A stretch of DNA of 7,697 nt from an uncultured Mollicutes bacterium (lineage in GTDB: Bacteria; Bacillota_I; Bacilli_A; ML615J-28; CAG-313): assembly GCA_900538885.1 (NCBI GenBank), contig UQAI01000065.1:1-7697 (forward strand), written 5' to 3'. Made by a program: the position numbers and the translations under genes. Below the pieces are notes generated by a model, which was given only the letters and a program-made list of their open reading frames with translations, was not told the origin of the DNA and did not search any database. Below, piece after piece: positions 1-5,336 of this stretch. Each line of letters opens with the position of its first letter. The stretch's first letter is position 1.

Positions 1-73
1 AATCTTAGAATTTAAAATAAGGCTAAAAGAAGCTGATTTTCAAATGTTTATAACTATGTTGATAATTTATTAA
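1..73 (+). CDS. Possible C-terminal tail of a rightward gene (partial)
   Basis: Frame 2 is open from the left edge to tandem stops TAA TAA at 71-76 and would encode about 23 residues, ending in MFITMLIIY. The product is not recognisable. A gene ending here and reading rightwards would fit a terminus, where genes on the left arm should point towards dif. Against it, the tract is short, AT-rich sequence stays open by chance fairly often, and bases 14-34 match an intergenic repeat at 994-1014, which suggests non-coding sequence. This is weakly supported. Confidence 0.2.
   Translation, partial: ILEFKIRLKEADFQMFITMLIIY
14..34 (+). repeat. 21-nt direct repeat, copy 1 (AAGGC family)
   Basis: This 21-base segment matches 994-1014 at 19 of 21 positions; both contain AAAATAAGGCTAAA and end in AAGCT. 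GGCT and AGCT can pair as a small hairpin with one G-U pair. It resembles the hairpins at 762 and 921, which also begin AAGGC and are followed by a GATTT stretch. Confidence 0.5.
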
Positions 74-249
74 TAAGAAGAAATAGATGCGAAAAAAGGT
101 ACTTTTTGTCACTTAATAAATATAGTCATGTTTTTTAAGATGGCATAGTTTATTTAATAAAATAAGATGAATTCGACAAATAAATACTCCGTTTTTGATA
201 TTTGACACTATTTAATGCTTTATTTCGCTTTTTTACATTTGTGTGTTTT

Positions 250-277
250 ACTTCCTATAATATATATTATGTTAACC
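250..277 (+). other. dif: dif site (XerC/XerD chromosome dimer resolution)
   Basis: The 28-bp site has left arm ACTTCCTATAA (250-260), central TATATA (261-266) and right arm TTATGTTAACC (267-277). The Bacillus subtilis dif as I remember it has arms ACTTCCTAGAA and TTATGTAAACT around the same TATATA centre, so 25 of 28 positions match. The right arm also shares TTATGTTAA with the XerD-binding arm of E. coli dif. The inner part is a palindrome, ATAA TATATA TTAT, as in known dif sites. By family knowledge, XerC binds the left arm and XerD the right, strand exchange flanks the central 6 bp, and FtsK or SpoIIIE activates XerD. The site lies in a long intergenic gap and the genes on its right all read towards it, as expected at a terminus. 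A dif-like site carried by an integrated element is the alternative, but no mobile genes are visible here. Confidence 0.92.
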
Positions 278-325
278 AATAAAAAAGTAAAGTAAAACCG
301 AAATAAATTAACAATTATTTGTAAA

Positions 326-365
326 CGTGGATAACTATTTGAATTGTGGATAAACCTGTTAATAA
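326..365 (-). promoter_or_regulatory. DnaA-box cluster beside dif
   Basis: TGTGGATAA at 345-353 is the exact reverse complement of the DnaA box TTATCCACA. CGTGGATAA at 326-334 matches 8 of 9 positions in the same orientation, 19 bp away. TGTTAATAA at 357-365 matches 7 of 9 and is doubtful. The surrounding bases form an imperfect direct repeat with ATAACTATTT at 331-340 and 362-371. DnaA binds such boxes at oriC and at promoters it regulates. There is no dnaA gene or neighbouring promoter in view, so the role here is unknown. Confidence 0.55.
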
Positions 366-436
366 CTATTTTTGTGTTTAAATAAAATCATATGTTGCCT
401 AGTAATCTATGTTGCATAACTAAAATTCGAATTGTC

Positions 437-490
437 AATTATTCACCTTTTTTAATTTCAAACGCTTAGAGAACAGTTATCTTAACTGCA
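437..490 (+). repeat. Diverged direct repeat, copy A
   Basis: Positions 437-464 match 706-733 at 26 of 28 bases; the shared core is CTTTTTTAATTTCAAACG. Similarity continues more weakly for about 27 further bases, with GAGA and GTTAT conserved. Copy A carries a perfect inverted repeat at 474-488, CAGTTA and TAACTG around TCT, which is disrupted in copy B. No coding capacity or transposase end is evident. Confidence 0.7.
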
Positions 491-705
491 TATTATCAGA
501 TCATCATATATTTTGTGTACGAGTAATTATTCCATCTTTCTATTTTTGCTTGCTCACATCATGTCATTTTTGGTAGCTCTACATTTAATATTAACTACTT
601 TCTAATCGATTTGCTTTCAGTTAGAATAAAACTAATTAATGTGTAGTCTAGATTAATAATCATTTAATGCAGTTTATAAGCCTTTGTGATAACATTTAAA
701 TGAGT

Positions 706-760
706 AATTATTCGTCTTTTTTAATTTCAAACGTTCTGAGACGGGTTATTTTAGATGTAT
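706..760 (+). repeat. Diverged direct repeat, copy B
   Basis: This is the partner of 437-490, in the same orientation and offset by 269 bp. It is preceded by GAGTAATTATTC (702-713), which recurs exactly at 521-532, giving a third partial copy. The tail runs straight into the AAGGC hairpin and T-tract at 762-783. Confidence 0.7.
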
Positions 761-761
761 T

Positions 762-783
762 AAGGCAAAAATGGCCTTTTTTT
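762..783 (+). terminator. Rightward intrinsic terminator-like hairpin
   Basis: AAGGC (762-766) and GCCTT (774-778) pair across a 7-nt loop and are followed by five further T residues (779-783). The stem is short but GC-rich for this region, and the T-tract lies on the plus-strand side. It could stop a rightward transcript arriving from the left arm, or end an unannotated small RNA from the intergenic region. I see no clear plus-strand promoter just upstream. Confidence 0.5.
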
Positions 784-883
784 GATTTATCATTAATTAT
801 GATTAATTATTAATATTTAATTAATTCTTTTAAATTTGCCCTTTATTTTAACTTGTATTTTTAATTTTCGATACTTATATAAT

Positions 884-908
884 AAAAAAGGATACTAATA
901 AAGTATCC
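884..908 (-). terminator. Intrinsic terminator of the hemW-xerD-deoB-hydrolase operon
   Basis: On the minus strand GGATACT and AGTATCC form a 7-bp stem with a 5-nt loop (890-908), followed directly by six T residues (plus-strand A-tract 884-889). It lies about 170 nt downstream of the hydrolase stop and points the right way. It is the best leftward terminator in the gap. Confidence 0.8.
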
Positions 909-920
909 AAAATATAAATG

Positions 921-950
921 AAGGCAAAAAACAGCCTATTTTTGATTTTA
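921..950 (+). repeat. AAGGC hairpin repeat, second good copy
   Basis: AGGC (922-925) and GCCT (934-937) pair across an 8-nt A-rich loop, followed by ATTTTTGATTTTA. It is a close relative of 762-789: both read AAGGCAAAAA, then a GCCT arm, then a T-run and GATTT. The 4-bp stem makes it only a weak terminator. It is better described as a member of a small repeat family. Confidence 0.5.
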
Positions 951-983
951 GTGTTAAAATTGATTAATTACTCGTTTTAAATA

Positions 984-1029
984 AAAAACGTCAAAAATAA
1001 GGCTAAATTAAGCTTAAATTGGCGTTTTT
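984..1029. terminator. Long-looped bidirectional hairpin near the operon end
   Basis: AAAAACG (984-990) pairs with CGTTTTT (1023-1029), extended inwards by a G-T pair and a C-G pair, across a 28-nt loop that contains the palindrome TTAAGCTTAA. Read on the minus strand it lies 50-100 nt after the hydrolase stop and ends in a T-run. It may act as a weak first terminator before the stronger one at 884-908. Confidence 0.35.
994..1014 (+). repeat. 21-nt direct repeat, copy 2 (AAGGC family)
   Basis: This matches 14-34 at 19 of 21 bases and lies inside the loop of the hairpin at 984-1029. The two copies sit near opposite ends of the intergenic gap, 980 bp apart, in the same orientation. Confidence 0.5.
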
Positions 1030-1080
1030 ACGTGATTTATTAAAGTTAAAATATATAGATTTTACTTATATTTAATGATA

Positions 1081-1995
1081 TTATTTGTTATAAAATGAAA
1101 TAATCATATCATAAACTTGTTTTTTTATCTCATCAGATTCATTATGCACTTCATGTCTAGCATTATCAATTAGTTTATATGTTACGTCTAAATTATATTT
1201 CTTATATAGTTTAGCAAGACGTATAATCGATTTGCCATAACGACTAACTGGATCTTCTATTCCTGAATAAAGTAAAATTTTAACGTTTGGATTAATGTTT
1301 TTAAGGTTTTTAGGTTTCACATTCTCACACATCATCTTAGACATTGAATAAAAATAGTTTGCTGAAAAGTCTTTACCACAGTATTTGTTAGTTTCAAATT
1401 CTTTAATATTCTCTTTATTAACGCTTAACCAGCCATACTTAGGGTGATCGTTTTTAAAACGTTTATTAAAACCATCAGTTGTTAATTTTAATACAAGATT
1501 GGAGTATTTGATTTTATCTTTACTTGAGCAAAGTTTAAGGATAGGTTTACCAAATGCATATTTACCACCACCGATATCAGTACCACTCAATACGACGTAA
1601 TCAAAATCATTAGGATATTTTTGAATATAACGTTGAGCAGCCATTGACCCCATAGAGTGAGCAAACAAACATCTTTTAACGCCTTTAAATTCATCATCAT
1701 ATTCATCTCTAACTAGTTTCATAGCCTTTATTATAGCATCCATAAAATCATAATCGAGAGTTTCGCCAATTTCTTCAATTGAATTTGCGGAATCACCATG
1801 GGCAAAGTGATCGTGACCAACTACCATATAACCCGCTGAGACAAAAAAATTAGCCATATCATCATATCTTAAGATATTTTCAGCCATTCCATGGAATATT
1901 TCAATTACGCCCTTTACTTTCTTGTTTTCTTCGTACCAAAGATATGATACGATATTAGTCTTGTCATCAAATTTTAATATTCTTTGTTCGCGCAT
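1081..1995 (-). CDS. Lysophospholipase-like alpha/beta hydrolase
   Basis: A 304-residue cytoplasmic serine hydrolase of the Hydrolase_4 (monoacylglycerol lipase or lysophospholipase-like) type. The fold is marked by the strand and oxyanion turn IEIFHGMAE (31-39), the GHDHFAHGDS segment (60-69), and the nucleophile elbow AHSMGS (112-117) with Ser114. Asp248 in SGIEDPV and His281 in NARHEVHNE complete the likely triad. The first Gly of the usual GHSMG elbow is Ala here, a change also seen in relatives. There is no signal peptide or membrane helix. The probable substrate is a small ester such as a lysophospholipid or monoglyceride, but the exact substrate cannot be read from sequence. The start is supported by AGGAG at 2003-2007, 7 nt upstream and inside the end of deoB. 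ATG overlaps the deoB stop as TAATG, so translation is probably coupled. It is the last gene of the operon. Confidence 0.85.
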   Translation of the reverse strand: MREQRILKFDDKTNIVSYLWYEENKKVKGVIEIFHGMAENILRYDDMANFFVSAGYMVVGHDHFAHGDSANSIEEIGETLDYDFMDAIIKAMKLVRDEYDDEFKGVKRCLFAHSMGSMAAQRYIQKYPNDFDYVVLSGTDIGGGKYAFGKPILKLCSSKDKIKYSNLVLKLTTDGFNKRFKNDHPKYGWLSVNKENIKEFETNKYCGKDFSANYFYSMSKMMCENVKPKNLKNINPNVKILLYSGIEDPVSRYGKSIIRLAKLYKKYNLDVTYKLIDNARHEVHNESDEIKKQVYDMIISFYNK

Positions 1996-3173
1996 TATAA
2001 TTCTCCTAATAGTGACTTTCCAATTTTTGGCATTTCAACCTTAAAATTATCTGAAATTGTTGCGCCTACTACCGCAAAAGATTCTAAACAACCTAAATTA
2101 TGTCCTTTGACATGCTTATGATACATTATTAGTGGTACATCTTCTCTTGTATGGTCAGTACCATGATGAATTGGATCATTACCATGATCTGAAACAACCA
2201 TTAACAAATCATCATCATGCATTTTTAACATAAATTCGCCTAATTTAACATCAAATTCTTCAATAGCCTTATGATAACCTGGTAAATCACGACGATGTCC
2301 ATATAGTGCATCAAAATCTACTAAATTAGTAAAGCAAAATCCAGTAAAATCTTGATCCAAAAGTTTAATAGTTTGATCCATTCCATCATTATTACTTATA
2401 GAACGATGTGATTCATCAATGCCATATCCATCAAAAATATCATAGATTTTTCCTACTGATATGGTTTTATAGCCTGCATCATGTAAGAAGTTTAAAACAG
2501 TACGATCAAATGGTTTTAACGCATAGTCGTGACGATTAGTCGTACGTTTAAATGTTTCACGAGAATGACCAATAAAAGGACGAGCAATTATTCTGCCAAC
2601 TTTCCAAGCAGGATTTTCGATAGTTATTTTTCTGGCATAAGCACAAATATCATATAGTTCATTAAGTGGTATTATTTCTTCATTAGCTGCAAGTTGAAGC
2701 ACTGAATCGGCTGAAGTATAAATAATAATTGCCCCTGTTTTCAACTGTTCTTCGCCTAATTCTTTCATAATTTCAGTTCCGCTTGCTGCAACATTACCTA
2801 TCATTTTGCGCCCACTGTATTTTTCTAATTCGTCAATTAGCTCTTTGGGAAAACCGGTTTCAGTAAATGAAGGAAAAGGAGTAGTTACTTTTAATCCCAT
2901 CATTTCGAAATGGCCAGTAAGAGTATCTTTACCATTACTTACCTCTTGAAGTTTAGCCACAACGCCTTTTGGATTTTCAACTTTTTTTACCATTTTGTTT
3001 TCACAAATATTTCCTATTCCAAGTGCTTCTAAATTAGGAACGTTAAAGGTAGGCATACCTTCAGCAATATGTTTGAAAGTATTAGCACCTACATCATTAA
3101 ATTTTGCTGCATCCTTAGCTTCTCCAATTCCCATTGAATCTGTAACTATTACAAAAATTCTTTTAAATTTCAT
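1995..3173 (-). CDS. deoB: Phosphopentomutase
   Basis: DeoB interconverts ribose-1-phosphate and ribose-5-phosphate, and the deoxy forms, in the cytoplasm. It links nucleoside breakdown and salvage to the pentose phosphate pool. From the chosen start the protein has 392 residues, normal for Bacillota. It is a metal-dependent member of the alkaline-phosphatase superfamily. Metal ligands by comparison with the Bacillus cereus enzyme are Asp12 (VTDSMG), Asp288 and His293 (DALYGH), Asp329 and His330 (VSDHGND) and His341 (DHTRED). DTLTGH (83-88) carries the activating phospho-threonine region, and the cap domain includes ASGTEI (130-135) and NRHDYALKPF. An in-frame ATG at 3200 would add nine residues (MHTREETSN) encoded inside xerD. 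I prefer 3173 because the family begins MKFKRIF-like and AGAGGAG at 3183-3189 lies 9 nt upstream. Only one base separates it from the xerD stop. The xerD-deoB adjacency matches Bacillus subtilis ripX-drm. Confidence 0.96.
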   Translation of the reverse strand: MKFKRIFVIVTDSMGIGEAKDAAKFNDVGANTFKHIAEGMPTFNVPNLEALGIGNICENKMVKKVENPKGVVAKLQEVSNGKDTLTGHFEMMGLKVTTPFPSFTETGFPKELIDELEKYSGRKMIGNVAASGTEIMKELGEEQLKTGAIIIYTSADSVLQLAANEEIIPLNELYDICAYARKITIENPAWKVGRIIARPFIGHSRETFKRTTNRHDYALKPFDRTVLNFLHDAGYKTISVGKIYDIFDGYGIDESHRSISNNDGMDQTIKLLDQDFTGFCFTNLVDFDALYGHRRDLPGYHKAIEEFDVKLGEFMLKMHDDDLLMVVSDHGNDPIHHGTDHTREDVPLIMYHKHVKGHNLGCLESFAVVGATISDNFKVEMPKIGKSLLGEL

Positions 3174-3174
3174 A

Positions 3175-4074
3175 TTACTTGTCTCCTCTCGGGTGTGCAC
3201 TATTGTACACTGATTTTATTTTTTGTTTACTTAAATGTGTGTATATTTGCGTTGTCGAAATGTTCTCATGGCCAAGCATTTCTTGAATGTATCTAAGATC
3301 AGTACCAGCTTCTAACAAATGTGTAGCGAAAGAATGACGCAAAGTATGTGGCGAAATTTCTTTTTCAATACCCGCATCTTTTGCAAGTCTTTTAAGGATC
3401 AAGAAAAAACTTTGTCTAGAAAGGGGTTGACCTTGATTATTAAGGAAAATGAAATTATTATCTTTACCATTTTTAACAAGTTCAGGTCGATATTTTACAA
3501 TATAATCTCTTAATACTTTTGAAGCATAGTCATTAATTGGAACGATACGTTCCTTACTACCTTTACCAGTAGTTGAAATCATTTTACTAGTTAAATGTAA
3601 TTCATTAAGTTTCAAGTTAACAAGTTCCGATACACGAAGTCCTGTGCCATACATTACCTCAATCATAGCTCTATTTCTAGCATTATATGGTGTATCATCG
3701 TTCAAACTATTTAATAGTATCATTACTTCTTCTACTGATAAAACATTAGGAAGTTTCTTATCTATTTTAGGGGTACTAATTGATAGAGTTGGATTATGTT
3801 TAATATAATGCTCAAGCACTAAAAATTTATGAAAAGATTTTAAAGTGCTAAGTGCCCTACTACTAGATGAAGGTGAATATCCCATTTTTTTTAAATAGGC
3901 TAAATAATTTTTTACATCTTCTGTTGTTACATTTTGAAGATTTGTTATGCCTTTTACATTTTGTAGATAATATAAATAATTCAAAACATCACTACCATAT
4001 GACTCAATAGTATTATTACTTTTCATTTTTTCACTAGCAAGGTATGTCGTATATTCTGTTACTAATTCATCCAT
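3175..4074 (-). CDS. xerD: Site-specific tyrosine recombinase XerD
   Basis: A 299-residue tyrosine recombinase of standard Xer length. The N-terminal SAM-like core-binding domain spans roughly 1-90 and the catalytic domain about 107-290. All catalytic residues are present: Arg147 (GTGLRVSE), Lys171 (TGKGSKER), His243 and Arg246 (HTLRHSFATHLLEAG), His269 (LGHENISTTQ) and nucleophile Tyr278 (YTH). The C-terminal HPRG resembles the HPRA-type tail of XerD and, with deoB next door, favours XerD over XerC. In the cell it works with XerC at dif to resolve chromosome dimers under FtsK or SpoIIIE control, and its likely target lies at 250-277 in this window. The start has AGGAG at 4080-4084, formed partly by the hemW stop codon, 5 nt before ATG. 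It lies 8 nt after hemW. XerC is not in the window, so a one-recombinase system cannot be excluded. Confidence 0.95.
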   Translation of the reverse strand: MDELVTEYTTYLASEKMKSNNTIESYGSDVLNYLYYLQNVKGITNLQNVTTEDVKNYLAYLKKMGYSPSSSSRALSTLKSFHKFLVLEHYIKHNPTLSISTPKIDKKLPNVLSVEEVMILLNSLNDDTPYNARNRAMIEVMYGTGLRVSELVNLKLNELHLTSKMISTTGKGSKERIVPINDYASKVLRDYIVKYRPELVKNGKDNNFIFLNNQGQPLSRQSFFLILKRLAKDAGIEKEISPHTLRHSFATHLLEAGTDLRYIQEMLGHENISTTQIYTHLSKQKIKSVYNSAHPRGDK

Positions 4075-4082
4075 AAAGACTC

Positions 4083-5207
4083 CTAAATTATTTTAATTAT
4101 TATGTAGTTTGCGATATAACTATAGCGACTAGGAATTCTGATATAACCATTTGTTTCTTCTAGTAATCCTTCTCTAATAAGTTCTATTATAATAGGAAAC
4201 TTTACGAGTAAATCAATTTTGTATTTTTTAAGAAAACTAGTTTTACTAATTCCTTCCATTTTTCTAAGTCCTAACATGACTTCATCATTCATTTCATCAT
4301 CAAGTGTTTGAATTTCATAATCTTCAAGTTCAAGTTTATTATTTCTAACCCCATCATAGTATTTTTCTATATTACGAATGTTTGTATATCTTTCATGATT
4401 TAAATGTGTTGCAGCACCTGCGCCTATGCCTATATATTCTTCATTATTCCAGTATATCAAATTGTGCTTTGACTCATATCCCTCAATGGAAAAGTTACTT
4501 GTTTCGTAATGCTTAAAGTTATGATTTTTCAGTTTATCACAGATTTTTTCATACATCGAAGCATCAAGTTCATCATTTGTTAATTCAAATATTTTATCTT
4601 GATACCATTTATTTAAAATTGTATGGTCTTCTAAAATTAGTGAGTAGGTAGAAACATGTGTAATATCAAGATCAAGTAACTGATTTACATCACTTATGAC
4701 ATCATCTAATGTTTCATTGGGAACAGCATAGATAAGATCACAATTGATATTATTTATACCAACACTTTTGATTAATTCAACCTTAGTCTTAATATTGTTA
4801 AAATCAAAATAAGTATTTCGTCCTAAAAAGTCAATTATCTCTTTTTTAAAACTTTGTATTCCCATACTAATTCTGGTAACATGGTAAGTCTTAAAAAGTT
4901 GTAATAAGTCTAGATTAATGTCTTCAGGATTTACTTCAATTGTAAATTCAGAAAGCGATGCTAAATTTATGTTTTTATCCAAGTAATTAAATAAGATCTT
5001 TAAATCATCTAAATTTAAAGCACTAGGGGTCCCACCACCGATGTACAAGGTATCGAACTGATAATTACTAAGCTTTTTAATTTTCATCTCTTCTAGGAGC
5101 AGTTTTATGTACTTAGATTTGAAAGAATCACTAGCTACCATTTTATAAAAATCACAATAATGACAAATGTGACGACAAAACGGAATGTGAATATATAATC
5201 CTAACAT
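4083..5207 (-). CDS. hemW: HemW, radical SAM heme chaperone (formerly HemN-like)
   Basis: A 374-residue radical SAM protein. The [4Fe-4S]-binding motif is C11-x3-C15-x2-C18 followed by DF (CRHICHYCDFYK), which is the HemW pattern. True coproporphyrinogen dehydrogenase HemN has an extra Cys two residues on. GGGTPS (57-62) is the SAM-binding glycine motif, EVNPED and SMGIQSF follow in the barrel, and HNLIYW (248-253) with GIGAGA (260-265) are hallmarks of the HemW/HemN family. A winged-helix-like C-terminal domain follows. Characterised HemW proteins bind heme and pass it to respiratory enzymes, so the HemN name often given is probably wrong for the reaction. I place the start at ATG 5207; a GTG at 5216 lies inside the Shine-Dalgarno sequence. 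It is the first gene of the operon, behind the lepA terminator. The lepA-hemW order is common in Bacillota. Confidence 0.93.
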   Translation of the reverse strand: MLGLYIHIPFCRHICHYCDFYKMVASDSFKSKYIKLLLEEMKIKKLSNYQFDTLYIGGGTPSALNLDDLKILFNYLDKNINLASLSEFTIEVNPEDINLDLLQLFKTYHVTRISMGIQSFKKEIIDFLGRNTYFDFNNIKTKVELIKSVGINNINCDLIYAVPNETLDDVISDVNQLLDLDITHVSTYSLILEDHTILNKWYQDKIFELTNDELDASMYEKICDKLKNHNFKHYETSNFSIEGYESKHNLIYWNNEEYIGIGAGAATHLNHERYTNIRNIEKYYDGVRNNKLELEDYEIQTLDDEMNDEVMLGLRKMEGISKTSFLKKYKIDLLVKFPIIIELIREGLLEETNGYIRIPSRYSYIANYIIIKII

Positions 5208-5211
5208 GTAT

Positions 5212-5218
5212 ATCACCT
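5212..5218 (-). promoter_or_regulatory. hemW ribosome binding site that decides the start
   Basis: The minus strand reads AGGTGAT four bases before ATG 5207, an exact match to the 3' part of the Bacillota Shine-Dalgarno consensus (AGGAGGTGATC). The upstream GTG at 5216 is part of this site, so a 377-residue product starting there is unlikely. The ATG gives MLGLYIHIPFC, the usual HemW beginning. Confidence 0.75.
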
Positions 5219-5240
5219 ATAATATTATATCAAAAAAATT

Positions 5241-5266
5241 AAGAAAAGAAAAGAAAAAAGAAAAAG
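5241..5266 (+). repeat. Polypurine (minus-strand polypyrimidine) tract in hemW leader
   Basis: A run of 26 purines made of A-runs spaced by single G residues, giving T/C-only sequence on the coding strand between the lepA terminator and hemW. Just upstream (5269-5283 and 5281-5295) are two 5-bp hairpins that share the bases GAC, so only one can form at a time. The function is unknown; a simple spacer, a pause site or a promoter-flanking tract are possible. Confidence 0.5.
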
Positions 5267-5281
5267 CTGTCTTTTACGAAG

Positions 5282-5310
5282 ACTATCACGTAGTCATTTT
5301 AATACGTCAA
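5282..5310 (-). promoter_or_regulatory. Candidate promoter for the hemW operon
   Basis: The minus strand has TTGACG (5305-5310), 17 bp, then GATAGT (5282-5287): five and four of six sigma-A consensus bases with ideal spacing. The -35 box overlaps the end of the lepA terminator T-tract. The leader would be about 65-70 nt. A perfect TATAAT at 5224-5229 is the rival, but it has a poor -35 and would start the RNA inside or right at the Shine-Dalgarno site. Confidence 0.4.
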
Positions 5311-5335
5311 AAAAGGAACTGGGTACCAATTCCTT
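5309..5335 (-). terminator. Intrinsic terminator after lepA
   Basis: On the minus strand AAGGAATTGG and CCAGTTCCTT form a 10-bp stem with one U-G pair and a UAC loop (5313-5335), followed by four further T residues (5309-5312). It begins one base after the lepA stop codon and points leftwards. It separates the membrane-protein/lepA unit from hemW. Confidence 0.88.
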
Positions 5336-5336
5336 A

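Larger units (their letters stand above)
1..1080. other. Long gene-poor replication-terminus intergenic region
   Basis: No convincing complete gene is visible on either strand across this stretch; stops are dense in all frames apart from a short open frame at the left edge. It is even more AT-rich than the flanking genes. It holds a dif site (250-277), two DnaA-box matches (326-353), an 8-base direct repeat TATGTTGC (391-398 and 408-415), a diverged repeat pair (437-490 and 706-760) with a shorter third piece GAGTAATTATTC at 521-532, several short hairpins, and terminators pointing both ways. A perfect inverted repeat, CAGTTA then TAACTG with a 3-nt loop, lies at 474-488. The content fits a convergence zone between two replichores. 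I infer that role mainly from the dif match and from the leftward gene orientation on the right side. Confidence 0.75.

Noticed and set aside
93..107. Hairpin AAAAAG / CTTTTT as a terminator for a left-edge gene
   Set aside because: The stem has only one G-C pair and a 3-nt loop; such sequences are common by chance in DNA this AT-rich.
169..180. Spo0A-box-like TTTGTCGAA on the minus strand
   Set aside because: A single short match with no sporulation gene or regulated promoter in view.
326..365. Whole region as the chromosomal origin oriC
   Set aside because: Only two good DnaA boxes, no dnaA, dnaN or rpmH nearby, genes pointing towards the site rather than away, and a clear dif next to it.
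408..424. Resemblance to the E. coli Tus/Ter site (ATGTTG followed by TAACTAAA)
   Set aside because: Two extra bases (CA) break the core spacing, and Bacillota do not normally use Tus. The terminus location makes it tempting, but it is probably chance.
1..1080. CRISPR array, tRNA, rRNA, riboswitch or insertion sequence in the gap
   Set aside because: The repeats are diverged and not regularly spaced, no cloverleaf or conserved aptamer core was seen, and there is no transposase or paired terminal inverted repeat.
2995..3213. Plus-strand open frame of 72 codons inside deoB and the end of xerD
   Set aside because: It lies antisense to conserved coding sequence and has no recognisable product; it is a shadow frame.
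3319..3513. Plus-strand open frame of 64 codons inside xerD
   Set aside because: It is antisense to the catalytic domain, including the HTLRH region, and is a by-product of that coding sequence.
3726..3732. FtsK-orienting (KOPS-like) motifs such as GAAGAAG pointing to dif
   Set aside because: A quick scan found matches in both orientations (3726 and about 7217 on minus, about 6093 on plus), too few to show polarity.
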